Shown piece by piece: positions 23,192 through 34,004 of a stretch of 64,000 nucleotides of DNA. The stretch is from Ochotona curzoniae (taxonomy: Eukaryota; Chordata; Mammalia; Lagomorpha; Ochotonidae). The notes beneath the pieces were generated by a model. It was not told the origin of the DNA, ran no database searches, and worked only from the letters and a program-made list of their open reading frames with translations. The stretch covers positions 1 to 64,000 of the forward strand of contig NW_024465793.1 of NCBI RefSeq assembly GCF_017591425.1, read 5' to 3'. Numbering within the stretch: the stretch's first letter is position 1; every line of letters begins with the position of its first letter. The position numbers and the translations under genes were made by a program.

Positions 23192-23252
23192 TAAAAAAGC
23201 CAAATATACTGAAGAAAGAGTGCAAAGAACCATTGTTTATTACCAAAGAAGG
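23192..23252 (+). CDS. MIA2-like: MIA2-like exon E2 (block 2)
   Basis: The exon is 61 nt, phase 2 in and phase 0 out. KKAKYTEERVQRTIVYYQRR matches KLAKDLEEELERTVHFYQKQ of cTAGE5 without a gap, so E2 keeps the ancestral length while E has lost 6 nt. The acceptor is cttctaaacag and the donor AGG|gtaagt. Confidence 0.75.
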
Positions 23253-23817
23253 GTAAGTGTGTGTGTGGGTTCAGTGTGTGTGTGTTGTGCATGTTTAGGT
23301 GTGTATGTATATATTTATTGGAAACTGTGTCTTTATGTAGAATGGAAAGGGAAAAGTGATTCCTTTACTAGTTTTATGTCTTTCTTGAAGTGTTACATGT
23401 GGCATTCAGTCATTTCCATATTTTCAGTGCTTCAAAGAATGTGTAATAAAAAAATCTCATGTCACCATGTCTCCTGTCTTTGGCAAAAGAAATTACATTG
23501 CAGAAATAAAAATAGATTCTAACTCACCAGTTGGATCTCGTATTCAACCAGGCTAGTTATCTGTTAATTGACAGTTCCTTTTGTGGCTGATTACTGACAA
23601 GGGAACATAAACCAAAAGGTTACGAATTACAAATTTTAGCTGCTTTTAGTGTACTTACACACAATTGATGATGTGTTCATGAAATTTTGCATAATGTTGT
23701 GTTTACTGACACAAAATGTGTGTGGAATATTTCTTAGCTTGTGAGTTACTTCCTATGTTAAAGCCAGGGTGTTCTTTTTGTTTAAGAGAACTAATTTTCG
23801 AGCATTCTGTTTTTCAG

Positions 23818-23853
23818 GTTATTCATTATAAGAAAAAAGCCCACCATAATTGG
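23818..23853 (+). CDS. MIA2-like: MIA2-like exon F2 (block 2), 36-nt micro-exon
   Basis: Twelve codons, VIHYKKKAHHNW, phase 0 both ends, closer to the cTAGE5 VISYEKRGHDNW form than exon F is. The acceptor is tgtttttcag and the donor TGG|gtaagt. Confidence 0.8.
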
Positions 23854-25449
23854 GTAAGTTTCAAATTGCCTTAAAGATTTTTCTGTTTCTTAAAATACAT
23901 TTTGCTTTTCCTTCAGGAAGATAATGCTGGGGATTTAAATTTATGAAAAAGATAGTATATAAAAACCAGTAGTGATATTGCATTCCATTTGGAGAAATAA
24001 TACATTATCAAATGGTGGTTATTCCCACAGTCTTCTTTCAGCACTTTTCTTCCTCAAAAGTAGCCTAGAAGAGGGTAAGAGGGTTAGAGGAACTTGGTGC
24101 ATATGCTCATGGTTATGCATTTACATTTTGGGATATTGGATTGCCCCTTGTTATTTAGAGGAGCCAAAAAGGTCTCTGGACCATTTTACTCATTTGTCAA
24201 ACAAATCAGATTAGAAAAAGAGCTAGCTAAAGCCCTTTCTAGTTCTAAAATTGAGGGTTCTATTAAGTGATTCTCAGTGTTGGTAGGGATTAAGGAAAGG
24301 GTCGTCTGGGGATCTAGTTGTCTGTGCCTGCAGAGGAACTGCATGATGAGGAAGTGAAGTGGCTGTAAGTTTGAGCAGTTAGAAGGAAGAGCAGAGATGG
24401 AGCTGTTGACAGTAGCTGTCCACTGGGGAGTGCCTGTCACAGGGAGGTGGAGGCATCATGCCCTGTAGTTAAATGTGTTGCATCTGAAATCAGCCTGTCT
24501 TAGTTGTATGCTGTCTTTATGACAATTCCCTGTTTTTATTACCTATCTTATCTACCTTACTTATCTCTAAAGTAGAGATACTAATAGTACTTATTTCTTG
24601 ATTTATTGTGACGATTAAGTAATATATGGATGCTTGTCAAGTGTTTGACATGATTAGGCACACGTAGAGTCTGGTGTTACCATTGTTGTTACTGTGAAGA
24701 TTTGTAGATGTTAGGCATCTCCGAGTGGAGCATAGTAGCATGAGAGTGGTATCTATTTGTTTACGTTCTCCTGACCCAGTTACACCAGTTGTTAGATTTG
24801 GAGATAAAGCAGAGGTCTCGAGCTCATTTGTTAATGTCCTCACATAAATAACTATTATAATAACCAATGTTCAGATGATGCAGAAAGGTGCCATAAAGTC
24901 ATCCTCAATTTCACTTTCATTGGATAGACTTTTTTAGCACTCTTACACATATATACACACATATACCAACACATGTGCATACACGCATATATACATGCAC
25001 ACACACTTTTTGAAAACTTTGTAATGTTTATATACTGAATTGACAGGTGGAGGGAGGGATGGAGACAATTAACCTTCCATCAGATGGTACCCTTTTTTAA
25101 GGATTTATTTATTTTTATTGGATGAGCTCATCTTAGGCAATTGTGGACAGTTGGGGACTGAATGTGTGGGCAGAAGTGCTGTGATCATTTTAAAATGTTT
25201 TCAAAATTTTTATCTTCTACATAGTAACATATTTCAAGTTTTTCAAATATATGATCTTAAGAACATGATAAAGTTCCCCTTTACCTTCTTTCCTACATTG
25301 TTCACCCTTTATTTTTCTTTCAACTTTTTCTTCATTTTCTTTAAAGGGGCAAGATTTTCCTTTCCTTAAATAAATAATTGAATATATATAAAGTAGAAAA
25401 ATTACTGTTCATGAGTAGTTTAGACAAAGACAATAAATATTTGTTCACA

Positions 25450-25970
25450 GATGTATTATTACTTCTGTTATTTTGTATGTTTGTGGGATATTGCCTCTGG
25501 ATCTCTGCCTGCTAAGCCCATGCTGGAGGCCATAGGCACATGGCACACCATGTCGTTGGCTGAGACCCCAAGTTGGCCGGTTCACTGGACCTGCAGCAAG
25601 AATGATGAGCTGCATCCCAGTCTCTCTTCTCTGCCCCTTTAATGAACTGTGCTAGGACTTCCGTTATAAACAACTCTAGGAAGTCAAACATTACATTCAT
25701 CCTGCTTTTCAGCAGGTAAGGAGTTTGCCCTGAGACACAGCCAGCTTTCTGTGCTTCCTGACCTTCAACTTTCTTGGAGGGTTCAAAGAGACAGACATAT
25801 CTAGTAGCCTGTCACAGTATCGTGGTTGGGTGGAAGTACTGTCAGGACCACCTTTCTGCCTGCTCCTTTTCCTACCCTTTGTAAGCGTGTAGCTTCTTTC
25901 AAATAAACCGACATCCCCTACTATCAGTTTGTCTCCATTGTTTCTGCTGCCGAGGATCACTGTGACCTCA
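25450..25970 (+). mobile_element. Possible solo LTR, forward
   Basis: A moderately GC-rich block within AT-rich intron, absent from the first gene copy. It carries 'ttcaaataaaccgac' (AATAAA near 25902) followed by a pyrimidine-rich stretch, as at an LTR R-U5 border. I could not define TG...CA ends or a TSD, so the class is unknown. Confidence 0.35.
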
Positions 25971-26143
25971 CCCTTCAGTGATCTCAGGACCTGCTGAACA
26001 GAAGACCCCCGAGATTAGTTACCCCATAAAGTGATGACGTTTCCTTTGGAAACTGATTGTTAAACCTGAATGTTCTCCATTTGCATGCATTTTGTTGTGA
26101 AAGATGTTTAATACTTTTTTTGCCTGCCTGAGTAATATTCGTG

Positions 26144-26145
26144 TA

Positions 26146-26212
<67 letters not shown>
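26144..26212. repeat. Compound (TG)n(AG)n microsatellite
   Basis: About 13 TG units are followed directly by about 21 AG units. Confidence 0.95.
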
Positions 26213-26215
<3 letters not shown>

Positions 26216-26369
26216 TGTTTTAAAGTTATTTGGGGGCCCAGGGATATAACCATTGAGTAAATTCTCATCATCATGAACCACGATTCCATAACGGTGATGG
26301 CTAATGACCTGCTTCTTATACTTCTTATCTAGCTCTCTTCTTGTGGCCAGGGATAACAAGGGAATAAGT

Positions 26370-26529
26370 CGAAAATCCTTAGAATTATACACCCATGTGG
26401 GAGAGTTGAAGGTGACTCCTGACTCGTGGCTTTGGATGAGCTCAGCTTAGGCAAATGTGGACAGTTGGGGAAGAAATTTCTCTCTTCTGTGCACTCATTC
26501 ACTCCTTCCAATAAAGATAAATGAATCTT
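26370..26529 (+). repeat. CSINE 3' half, forward, host of a younger SINE
   Basis: 'cacccatgtgggagag' to 'ccaataaagataaatgaatc' is the 3' half of an older CSINE. Its tail was the landing site for the SINE at 26530. Confidence 0.7.
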
Positions 26530-26863
26530 GGGCCTGGCGCAGTAGCCTAGTGGCTAAAGTCCTCACCTTGAATGTGCCAGGATGCCATATGTGCACCAGT
26601 TCTAATCCCTCCAGCTCTACTTCCCATCCAGCTCACTGCTTGTGGCCTGGGAAGGAAGTCTAGGATGGGCCAAAGCTTTGCCTTCCTGCATGCACGTGGG
26701 AGACCTGGAGGAAGTTCCTGGCTCCTGGCTTCAGACTGGCACAGCACCGGCCATTGTGGTCTCTCAGGAAGTGAATCATTGGATAGAAGATCTTCCTCTC
26801 TATCTCTCTTCCTCTCTGTATATCTGACTTTTCAATAAAAATAAATAAATCTTTTTTAAAAAA
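26530..26863 (+). repeat. CSINE, young, forward, nested with TSD
   Basis: Starts 'ggcctggcgcagtagcc', ends with A-rich tail. The 15-bp target-site duplications agataaatgaatctt lie at 26515-26529 and 26864-26878, inside the tail of the older CSINE. Confidence 0.95.
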
Positions 26864-26949
26864 AGATAAATGAATCTTAAAAATGTTATTTGAGTAAGAA
26901 TTGCCAGGGAGAGAAGAAAAAGGAGAAAGAGACAAACAGCCCTGCAGAT

Positions 26950-27170
26950 AACTGCTTTTGTCCTGAGAACCTACAATGATTGTGGCTGGGCTGTGGCTGA
27001 AGCTGAAAGTTGGAATTCAGTCCACATCTCTCATGTAGATGGCTAAGGATCCAAATGCTTAATCTATTGCCACTGCTTCAGAGTGCATGATCAGGAATAC
27101 AGGACAAGGAGACAGAGCCATAAATTGAACCCAAGTATTCTAGAGTGGGACATGGCAGTTTTTAATGGCA
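26950..27170 (-). repeat. CSINE, old, reverse
   Basis: Faint reversed SINE landmarks: 'ttgaacccaagtattctag' and 'gtggctgggctgtggctg'. Confidence 0.4.
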
Positions 27171-27409
27171 GTTTGCCTTCAAGGCCCAACAACAGCCCTT
27201 ACTGTGATCATTCTTTGTGTCTTTACCCTGAGAGAGTTTCAAGTTCCATTAGTGAGTGAATGTCCCTGTTTCCTTAGCAGACCTCTTAGAAGGCTTTATA
27301 GGTGTGAGTGCTCAGTGTTTGAACACAGTGTTTTGGAGTATAACATAGTCATTGGCTGAAATTTGTCTTAACCTTTGAGAATAAGCTGTAGACTCAGAAG
27401 TAGGTGGGC

Positions 27410-27670
27410 AGTTCATGTGGCAGTAAAGATGCTGCTTAGGATACCTGGTCCTCAGTTGGGCTGCCTGATTTAAGTCCAGGCTCCTCCGCTTCTTATCCAG
27501 CTTCCTGCTAATGTGCACCTTAGGCTAGAGCAGCTGATGGTTGAAGAACTTGGTCCCTGACACCAATGTGGGAGACCCAGATTGAATCCTGGGTTCTTCT
27601 TTAGCCCATTCTGTCTCTGGCTGTGTGGCCGATGAGGAGTGAATAAATTTATGGAAAAAAAAAACTCTTA
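27410..27670 (+). repeat. CSINE, forward
   Basis: Forward order: a head-like 'gtggcagtaaagatgctgc', 'cttatccagcttcctgct', 'caatgtgggagacccagat', and an A-rich end near 27655. Confidence 0.7.
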
Positions 27671-28799
27671 CTCCTTGTCTTTCATAATAAAATAAATAAT
27701 CTCAAGAATTTGCCATTAGTTTGTATAGAATTATTTTTCATATATATCCTTAATATTACTAGCTTATTACCTGTTATTAAATGTTGTCTTCTATTTAACA
27801 AGCAAATGTGTTCAAATACAGTAAAGCATTTTGAAACAATGTGTTTCCACATTGTTAATAGTTTAATAAATTATGTATTTTCCTTAAATTTTTGGTATAA
27901 TTCTTTAGTAAAAATTGATGACAGCATTACATACTGGAAAAGTTTTTACACATGCACTATTTTTTGAAAGCAAGGCCTACAAATAAGTAAGGTATCACTT
28001 TTGTAAATATTTATGTGACCTATTCTTTGGCCATTGCTCTTTTTAGCATGTACTTAAATTTTAGATAATATGTTTAGTATTATATTTTGATATTATATTT
28101 CTTTTTATTTGTGAAAAGCTGCATACTATTTTTTTATGTTGTTAACTTTTAACTTGTAGAAAATTATAGACCAAGTGATAGTACCTACGTTTATATGAAA
28201 AGCTAGTAAATTTTTTTTTTGGACATTGCTACCTCCCACAAAAATGCATGTAATTTGAGTTTGCTAAGAGTAACATACTTTGAGTTTTAGCCTTTTATCA
28301 ATACAAATGTAATATGATGTACAGAATTCTGTTAGCATCATTGAAGTCCAACAGACATTGATCATATCCTCTATATAAAAGTGTGTTCTTTACCAGCAAG
28401 CTGTGAAAGTGTTTTAAACCTTTATGATTTCACTGAATTGCAGTTTGTTTTCTCTAGAGATGATTGCCTTGAGGTAACTGACCAAACTTTCCAAGCTCTA
28501 GGACTCTAAGTCTTTTTTCTTTGCTTGAAGCTTGCATCCTTTTATATAGCCCTTAGCTTATTACTTGGCCAATCAAACTATTCTTGATCTTACATAGAGA
28601 GCACCATTTCTTGGCAGGTATTTGCTTACCTGAAACTCATTTATTTTTTCAATAATTTCTTAAATTCAATGTGTTTTTCTTAGAATTGGTTAAAATTATA
28701 TGTGCATTGGCTGATATATTTCTGCTGTCACTGTGATATTTCTGCTTATTTTCATTTAAATTTGCATAGATATTTTAATAATATTTTGTTGTTTTTAAG

Positions 28800-28867
28800 T
28801 GGGATGCTTATATGGCTAAAAGAAGCCTCAATGACCTAAAGAAAGAAATGACTTCTGATGTGCCAAT
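28800..28867 (+). CDS. MIA2-like: MIA2-like exon G2 (block 2)
   Basis: The exon is 68 nt like G, phase 0 in and phase 2 out. WDAYMAKRSLNDLKKEMTS matches LAARTAERNLSDLRKENAH of cTAGE5 (ERNLNDLRKE in family members). The acceptor is gtttttaag and the donor AAT|gtgagt. It joins H in frame (AT|T). Confidence 0.75.
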
Positions 28868-30242
28868 GTGAGTATTTTAGTATTAATATTTTAAAAGTTT
28901 ATTGTATTGTTATTTTATTAATTGGATAATTCTGTCATAAGGACTTGTAGCAAGTTTTCCAGTGAACCTGGCATATTTCATTGTGAAGTATCTACTAGTG
29001 TTTTTCCAGCTGAAATACTTAGGTTCCTGAACTATTACTTGGAAGAAACTTTGTGATATATCTGTATTAAATTTTGTTTTTCACATTTTCATATTGATGT
29101 GGTCCTGAATCAGCAGCTTGTGTCAGGTTACTGATGTGGAAACCACATTTTTCCCCCCACTGATGTGATTAGATCTGTTCACTTCTCAGTCAAGTGACTC
29201 CCTTGTAGCAATGCCTCTCTGCACATGGAACCTGAAGTTGCACATACCACTCCAAGCCCCCACTGGAACCCATGTTGAAGTGAAACTCACACTGTCTTGC
29301 TGGAGATGCAGCACAGACATGTATAGAAAAAAAATTAGGTTTTCAAGCAAGAGTTGCTGGAGTCAGAAGGATGAAATATAAAGGATGAAGCTCTGACACA
29401 GTTATGCTCCAAATATCACCATCTTTTGATAAATATGTGAAGAGCAATCATGTTATCTCAAGTCCTCATTTTCTGCATAAATTGACATTGTTTTGCAATA
29501 TTAAGCTGGATGAGAGAATAAACATATGATGTACAATAGAAGGGAGCAAATAAGTATACTGTGAGAATGGTCTTTGTCTTCCTAGAATTGATTTCTTACC
29601 ATAGTGTGCTGAGTATTCAGCATTCTTGCTTGTTTTTCTACTCTCAGCAATTGAATTTGTAATATTTGTTTCAGCTCTGATGATCAAGAACTAAGAAGAT
29701 TGTTTTAGAAGTTACATTTGTAATATAAAATGTTTAAGTAATAAAGTAGTAGGAAGATTTTGCAGAATTGCTGATTTAAAAGATAAATTACCATTGTGAT
29801 CAAATTATAATGAAAAGCTTACATTTCCCAGACCCATAAAGTTTGTGTTTTAATCCTGGCACTTGTCATTTTTTATACTTCATTTAAACAACTTGCTCAG
29901 TTGCAAAATGATAGAGTGGGATCGGTTGACTTTGATAAGCTCTTCCATTTCAAAAATTTGGCTCTGTGTCACAGTATTCATGGTAGTCTCATTTTGAAGT
30001 GGCAAAAAAGCAATTCCAAGCTTCAGTAGAACACACTATTCTTCAGCAACAAATATTGGTATTCCCAGGATAAATACTGGGAGATATGAAAGAGTGTTTT
30101 GGTCAGAATCATCCTAGAAGACCTGCTTCTATAATGATATTGAGTTAGTTAGAGTAGCTACTTTATGGCAGTGGTAATTTTCTTGAAGTGTGGGTGGTTT
30201 CTCTTGGAAAAGTAACTGAGAGCTGCTTTTTTCTATTTGCAG
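28868..30242 (+). other. Intron G2-H
   Basis: 28868-29070 is homologous to 16237-16440, which sets the right edge of copy 2 near 29.1 kb. 29100-30240 is AT-rich with nothing I recognise. The polypyrimidine tract and gcag before exon H are good. Confidence 0.5.
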
Positions 30243-30319
30243 TTTATCTGAAGGTGAGTTGGAAACTTTACAAAAAGATCCTTACGTGCTTGAAATTCCA
30301 GATAAAACCTTTGACAGAG
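30243..30319 (+). CDS. MIA2-like: MIA2-like exon H
   Basis: The exon is 77 nt, phase 2 in and phase 1 out. ELETLQKDPYVLEIPDKTF matches the family's ELKFELLEKDPNALDVSNTAF, the most recognisable motif of the cTAGE5/TANGO1 C-terminal coiled coil. The acceptor is tatttgcag and the donor AGAG|gtacac. It is single copy here, outside the duplicated block. Confidence 0.82.
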
Positions 30320-30333
30320 GTACACTAGTTTTC

Positions 30334-30562
30334 TCAACCCCTGTTACAAAATACATGTTAGATCTTTATATATTCTGATTGTCAATTTATGTTACTAGAA
30401 ATTAAAGTGGTTATTTAGAAATATTTTAGATGCTGGCACTATGAAAGAATCAACCCCTGATATAAAATGCATGTTAAATTTTTATATTTCTGATTGTTAA
30501 TTTATGTTACTATAAATTAATTTGATTATTTAGAAATATTTTAGATTCTGGAACTATGAAAG
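30334..30562 (+). repeat. Two tandem copies of a ~115-bp intronic segment
   Basis: 30334-30449 and 30450-30562 both begin 'tcaacccctg' and end 'ctatgaaag', with scattered substitutions. They lie immediately after exon H. Confidence 0.9.
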
Positions 30563-33500
30563 GTCTGTTCTAAGCTCTCCTTAGAACTACAAGGTTTGAG
30601 GTTTTATTTCAATCACACTAACGGAAAGTATTTCTGCCTTCCTTTCTCAGTGGGGCTTTGGAGGATGATAAATGTTCAGTGTTTTGACCTTTAAAAGCCA
30701 AATTCTTGACATGTTAGGTATTACAAGTTTTTGGATATGAATCAAGGAGTGCTTAAATGGAAAAGCATTCACTTGTTTATATATTAGATGCATATTAAAT
30801 TTTCATGCATATTGAATTAGATGCTTGAATTTTCATAAGGTATTTATCATAATGAGAATTAAAATAGTTGGCTTTTTACTATTTAAAAGGTAGAAAAGCT
30901 TAATCTAAGCATGGCTGCAATAATTAAAGCAAGAGAGGACTATTATAAGATATATTTTATGTTACTATTGTAAGATGTATTTTATGTCTTTATCCATTCC
31001 TTCTTGAGTTAGCACATTTAATTATCTCAGAATATTTTAGTAAGTAATTAAAATATGGGGCTTAACTCAATTTCTGCGGCATTGAAAATAAATTTATACT
31101 TATATAGAATCACATTTTAGTAACCTTAACAAGTTACAAATTTCACTTTGGGGAGACAAATTTCATTAAAATTAGTCCTTTTATATATTTTTAAAATATC
31201 AAATTATTACAAATTTGAAGTAGCAACAAGATTAGAAAGGGGAAACCACATTGAATAAGTTTTTATTTGAATCTAATGAAAAAGTCCTGGGGAGGGTAAA
31301 TAATGTTTCAATCTGTTGTAAATGACTTATGTCAGTCACACTTCATGAAATATTGCATGTTTAAGAATTGTTATTTTTGTGGTGTTTAAGTTTGATTTTT
31401 ATTATTGAATTTTAGCTTTGGAAGGATAACCATTATTTCAGAGTAGTTTGCAAAATGGTAGACCTTTTGGTTGTTTACAGAAAAATTGCGTAATTTGTGT
31501 GTATAAATTGAATATTCACTGATGAATCAAAAGTAGTTTCTCTTGCCTTAGAGTGTATTTTGTGTTTTCTATTTTGCAAATCAGAAGCACTTCATAAATG
31601 GCCCAGCTGTGCTTCCATGTTGCAACCTACATCAACTGAAACATATAAAAGCATGCTGCCATTAAAAACTAAACAAAATCAAACTGCTTGTCCCCTAAAA
31701 CTTCCTACCACTCTGAACTATATCCAGCCTATTTTGCTTAACCTCTATGTTAACTTCAGTATAGTAATTATTTTATTGAACAAAGTTTGATTCAATTCTG
31801 TCTGGTAGTAACACAAGTAATGTTAGTTAATGGTCAGAACATACATTAACCTTTAAAATGGCAGTAGCATAACTCAATGGTAATTGTGGAAATGGGATTC
31901 CAACTTTGTGGTATAGCTAAATGAAGCTATGAAAGAACTAGTGCTTATGTGGAATCCCAGCACATCAAAGGGGAGATTGGAGCCAATTGAGCCATCATGC
32001 TGGCATGCTTTGTATTTTCATCCCATTCTTAAAATGATCTTTAAAATACACATCTGGAAAACACAGATTCCTTACACTTACTGTGAGTTAGTTACCTTTG
32101 GAAAAAGAGCTGTATGACATCAAATATATACACATATTTATTTTTCTCTTATATATATATATTGCACATATACATATTTTTATTAGAGGTTATACTATAG
32201 TACATTTTTAAAATTTTTTGATCCATAATTTTGCTGTTAGAAAGCAATTTGTTATACTATGTAATAAATTTTATGGAGAAAACATAATAGAGCAACAAAT
32301 AATCTAATAAAATCATCATTTGATGAATCATTATTAGAATATAAAATTTCAGAAAACCAATTTCCACATTGTAATCATGATATTTTTATTATAGCAAATC
32401 ACAAAATAAAATTAACTCTTTTAGAGTTAAGTAATTATGAATTCCTCTTATAGACAGGATTTAGAGACTGAAATCATTTGATATTTTGGAAACCAAAATT
32501 GTCTGCTCTGCATTTTCATAGCTACCTAGAGTGTAAGCAGTAGATGCTATTTTTTCGGTTTCCTACCTTCTTTATAAAGGCTCTAGTGCCTTTAAAACAA
32601 TCTGTACCTTGAGCTTTCTTCTTTTGATATTTTGCCATATATTCTTCATTGTTCAGTGACAGTAATGTAACATTTTCCCTTGACATGTGAGAAAATTAGA
32701 AGTTACAGACTTACTCATAATCACAGTCTTAGGATTTCAGTTCTGATTCTCTGTTCCATTAGACATAATGACATTGTTCACATTGAAATGTGCCCACCTT
32801 TTCTTGGTGATCTTAACAGATATGACTTATCTGAAGAGTCTGTAATTTGTGCATGTTCCTGTTAACGCTGCAATTCTAAATATCCATGCACCACTTCCTT
32901 TGGAATTACTTCAGAATATGTGAAAATCAGTGTCTTTGATGTTCTTGGATATTTGCCTTTTGCCCATTAACTGTTATATCATCTTTCTCCATCTTCAGTT
33001 TACTTCTATTAGTTCTTCCCACTTTACAGTCCTCTTGCACATTGGGACCACAATGCATGACCACCTTGGAAGGAGCTATGAATCCGTGTGTGTAAAGGTT
33101 TTTGATCTGAATAACAAACTTATTCTTTCAGGATTTTTGAAGTTGTAATTTTTACTTGGTAGCTAGTTGATTTGCAGCTTTAGTCCTCTGAGTAGACACA
33201 TTAGAGAAAAATCCTTTGAATCTGTTCTTATTTGGAACTATGCCTCACTTCAGACTTCTGCACATTTTCTACTTTCTCAGGTTTTATCTTTTAATAAGCA
33301 AACTAGAAAAATGAATGACTTACAAAAATGATGTGGTTCATTTAATACAGCACATCCATGAGGAATAGTTGATCTCCTCACATGCAAGTCAATTGACCTA
33401 ACTTTATAACAGGAACCATATATTGCTTCAAACAGATTAATACAAACTACATAAAGAACACTTATATTGTTTTGTAGAATTTAATAAAGAAATGGTCAAA

Positions 33501-34000
33501 TTAATTTTGATTTCTTAAAAGAGGTGCTAAAATAGATGAACATTTTAATGTCAGGCTTCCATTGTAAAAACAAATAAAAAAACAAAAAACAGATATTTAG
33601 GATAATACAATTTGATAAATGAGATACATTATTTTGTCTAATTGAAAAAATATTAATAATCTTTATATCTTAGTTAAGCATGGATTTATTGTGTTGCTTT
33701 TATTTTTGAATGTGTGATGGAAATTAAAATACAATATTTTCTGTGGTCATAAAAACAATGTCAAAATAATTCCCATAATTATAAATATTTTTTCTTCACA
33801 TAAATTTTTTTAAAATGCATACATGTTTATATATATATATAGAAAGAGAAGTAAACACTTATTACTATTATTGTTTTTTTCCTTTATTAAGGCTCAAAAA
33901 ACTGAGATCATACTTTGGACCCTATGATTTCTATTGAGAGAGGAAAACCAAACTATGACAAATCCCCCAATTTTGACAGAAACTTTTCTGATATTGACTG
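30563..34000 (+). other. Intron H-I, left part
   Basis: AT-rich (well over 60% by eye) with short TA tracts near 32145-32165 and 33828-33842. There is no SINE, gene or RNA that I recognise in this 3.4 kb, the longest repeat-poor stretch in the window. Confidence 0.5.
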
Positions 34001-34004
34001 CCTG

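Larger units (their letters stand above)
23854..28799 (+). other. Intron F2-G2
   Basis: Homologous to intron F-G, but about 2 kb longer. The extra sequence includes an LTR-like segment (25450-25970), a TG/AG microsatellite (26144-26212) and CSINEs (26370-26863, 26950-27170, 27410-27670). 24930-25010 is CA/TA-rich simple sequence. Confidence 0.6.

Noticed and set aside
26108..26392. Ser/Leu and Thr/His repeat proteins on the minus strand
   Set aside because: These are translations of the (TG)n(AG)n microsatellite.
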